Assembly: GCA_919902095.1 (NCBI GenBank)
Contig: CAKKQL010000176.1
Coordinates: 1-5,466 of the forward strand
DNA: 5,466 nt
Source of the DNA: Acidiferrobacterales bacterium
Lineage (GTDB): Bacteria > Pseudomonadota > Gammaproteobacteria > Acidiferrobacterales > Sulfurifustaceae
Reading direction: 5' to 3'
Of this stretch, positions 4,748 through 5,466 are shown piece by piece. The notes beneath the pieces were generated by a model that was not told where the DNA came from, ran no database searches, and was given only the letters and a program-made list of their open reading frames with translations. A program made the position numbers and the translations under genes. The number at the start of each line of letters is the position of its first letter. Within the stretch, counting starts at the first letter, position 1.

Positions 4748-4786
4748 AATCCTGTAAATCCTGAAGAATCCTGTTAATCCTGTGAA
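4748..4786 (-). repeat. CAGGATT nonamer repeat, cluster E
   Basis: Four units read on the minus strand (AATCCTG at 4748, 4757, 4767, 4776), with steps 9, 10, 9 as in cluster D. It begins 8 bases after the stop of the Trp-rich repeat gene, in the sense orientation. Bases 4767-4786 form a perfect 20-bp inverted repeat with 4580-4599. Confidence 0.9.
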
Positions 4787-4794
4787 ATTGTTTT

Positions 4795-5118
4795 TTACGG
4801 GGCGTAGACCCAGGTGCAGTTGGAGGGATTGTACTTGAGCTTCCAGTCGTGCCCGACCAGTTCCCATTTGCCGGTGTGCGGGTTCATCTTGGCCACCGCC
4901 TTGGGCGGGGCGAAGATCCATTCCTCGGTGTGCGAGTTGTACTGCAGCACCCAATCCTTCGGCGCCATCTCCATGTTGTTCGTGTGCGGGTTGAAGCGCG
5001 GCACGGCATTGTACGGTGCATACCGCCACACACCCTTCAGCGGGTTGCGGCGGAGCTTCCAGTCGTTGCCCGTCATTTCCCATTCGCTGCTGAACGGGTT
5101 GTACTTCATCTTCGGCAT
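4795..5118 (-). CDS. Trp-rich protein of six 18-residue repeats
   Basis: The 107-residue product consists almost wholly of tandem repeats. The core Asn-Pro (NS once) recurs with Asn at residues 7, 25, 43, 61, 79 and 97, exactly every 18. Each is followed six residues later by Trp (13, 31, 67, 85, 103; Met at 49). The units alternate. Odd ones end in DW (W20, W56, W92); even ones carry [YF]AP (34-35, 70-71, 106-107). This makes three 36-residue super-repeats. There is no signal peptide, and only one Cys (101). I know no named family; the pattern suggests stacked beta-hairpins, possibly a binding scaffold. The start is ATG 5118 with GGAGGA (5126-5131) at spacing 7; the upstream TTG 5124 is only one base from that site. 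It lies 34 bases after the VWA-like gene and is probably co-transcribed with it. Confidence 0.85.
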   Translation of the reverse strand: MPKMKYNPFSSEWEMTGNDWKLRRNPLKGVWRYAPYNAVPRFNPHTNNMEMAPKDWVLQYNSHTEEWIFAPPKAVAKMNPHTGKWELVGHDWKLKYNPSNCTWVYAP

Positions 5119-5125
5119 GCGCAAA

Positions 5126-5131
5126 TCCTCC
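5126..5131 (-). promoter_or_regulatory. Ribosome-binding site deciding the start of the repeat protein
   Basis: GGAGGA on the minus strand sits 7 bases from ATG 5118 and 1 base from TTG 5124, which settles the choice for ATG 5118. Confidence 0.7.
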
Positions 5132-5152
5132 GCGATCGCCAGTTTCTGCCCC

Positions 5153-5466
5153 CTAATTTAGCTGAATTCGCTGGCCCCAGGGTACCTTGGCCTTGCCTTT
5201 GATCACCCATAACACCGGGTAGGGCGGCTCGCGCTCGGGAAATTCCCCCTTGGCGTCGGTGAAATACACCAACAGGTCCGGTTGTCGGTCCAGACGCGCC
5301 ACCCAGTCGAATACCGGCGCGAAGCGCGTTCCGCCCCCGCCCTGAAGCGATTCGGGCAGCCGGACCTCGTCCCAGGGCTCGAACACCCACGGCCCCTCGG
5401 GGGCGAGGTGTTCGTCGCAGGCGTGCAGCGTGATGCGCGCGCCGACCTGGCCCTTGATGGCGTTGG
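5153..5466 (-). CDS. VWA-like (DUF2201-type) protein, C-terminal end (partial)
   Basis: The last 103 residues of a larger protein, whose start lies beyond the right edge. The visible part reads ITLHACDEHL, GPWVFEPWDEVRLPESL, GGGGTRFAPVFDWV, LLVYFTDAKGEFP, then YPVLWVIKGKAKVPWGQRIQLN to a TAG stop (5153-5155). This is the VWA-like C-terminal domain of the DUF2201 putative metallopeptidase family. The GGGGT and FTDAKG segments occupy the places of the metal-site Thr and Asp of von Willebrand A domains. In such families the N-terminal part often has a zinc-protease-like motif, and a MoxR-type AAA+ ATPase is the usual neighbour; neither is visible here. The Trp-rich repeat gene follows on the same strand and may belong to the same unit. 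Confidence 0.85.
   Translation of the reverse strand, partial: NAIKGQVGARITLHACDEHLAPEGPWVFEPWDEVRLPESLQGGGGTRFAPVFDWVARLDRQPDLLVYFTDAKGEFPEREPPYPVLWVIKGKAKVPWGQRIQLN

Larger units (their letters stand above)
4550..4794. other. Intergenic region between two minus-strand genes, bounded by repeats
   Basis: These 245 bases hold repeat clusters D and E in inverted orientation and an unannotated core (4621-4744). I see no convincing gene in the core. It has an 8-base direct repeat, ACAGCGCC, at 4715-4722 and 4729-4736 (14-base step). On the minus strand there is only a weak promoter-like pair toward dsrS: TTGTCT, 17 bases, TTAAAT, lying within cluster D. Confidence 0.6.

Overview
The window looks like a chromosomal segment of a GC-rich proteobacterium, most likely a gammaproteobacterial sulfur oxidiser. 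The reasons are the proteobacterial type of PurL and lytic transglycosylase, a DsrS-like protein (known from the dsr sulfur-oxidation locus of purple sulfur bacteria and relatives), and a motif matching a sigma-54 (RpoN) promoter. The species cannot be fixed from this sequence alone.

Left part (1-1353, + strand): the 3' end of purL, then a tight three-gene cluster of a PhnA/YjdM-type zinc-ribbon protein, a small cupin and a 70-residue helix-turn-helix protein. The first two abut with no gap, and the third follows after 5 bases. The phnA-like gene is clearly AT-richer than its neighbours, which suggests it was acquired.

Middle (1354-2921, + strand): a two-gene regulatory unit. An XRE-type regulator has a promoter with a perfect 9-bp palindrome between its -35 and -10 boxes, which suggests autoregulation. 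It overlaps or abuts a CsrA-family RNA-binding protein with an unusual insertion of about 17 residues. Next come a perfect sigma-28-type match and, just downstream, a near-perfect sigma-54 promoter, both pointing at an exported soluble-lytic-transglycosylase-type murein hydrolase. Regulators and promoter types of this kind are typical of motility or surface-structure control. That link is inference.

Right part (2922-5466): a 101-residue conserved-looking protein of unknown function (+) converges on a dsrS-like gene (-). Upstream of dsrS on the same strand lie a small Trp-rich protein built from six exact 18-residue repeats and the 3' end of a VWA-like (DUF2201-type) gene.

The most striking non-gene signal is a dispersed nonamer repeat, (A)CAGGATTA. 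It forms five clusters in the right half. Four of them sit at or immediately after the stop codons of four consecutive genes, always in the same orientation relative to the gene. Two pairs of clusters form long perfect inverted repeats: 18 bp between the convergent genes, and 20 bp bounding a 207-bp segment upstream of dsrS.
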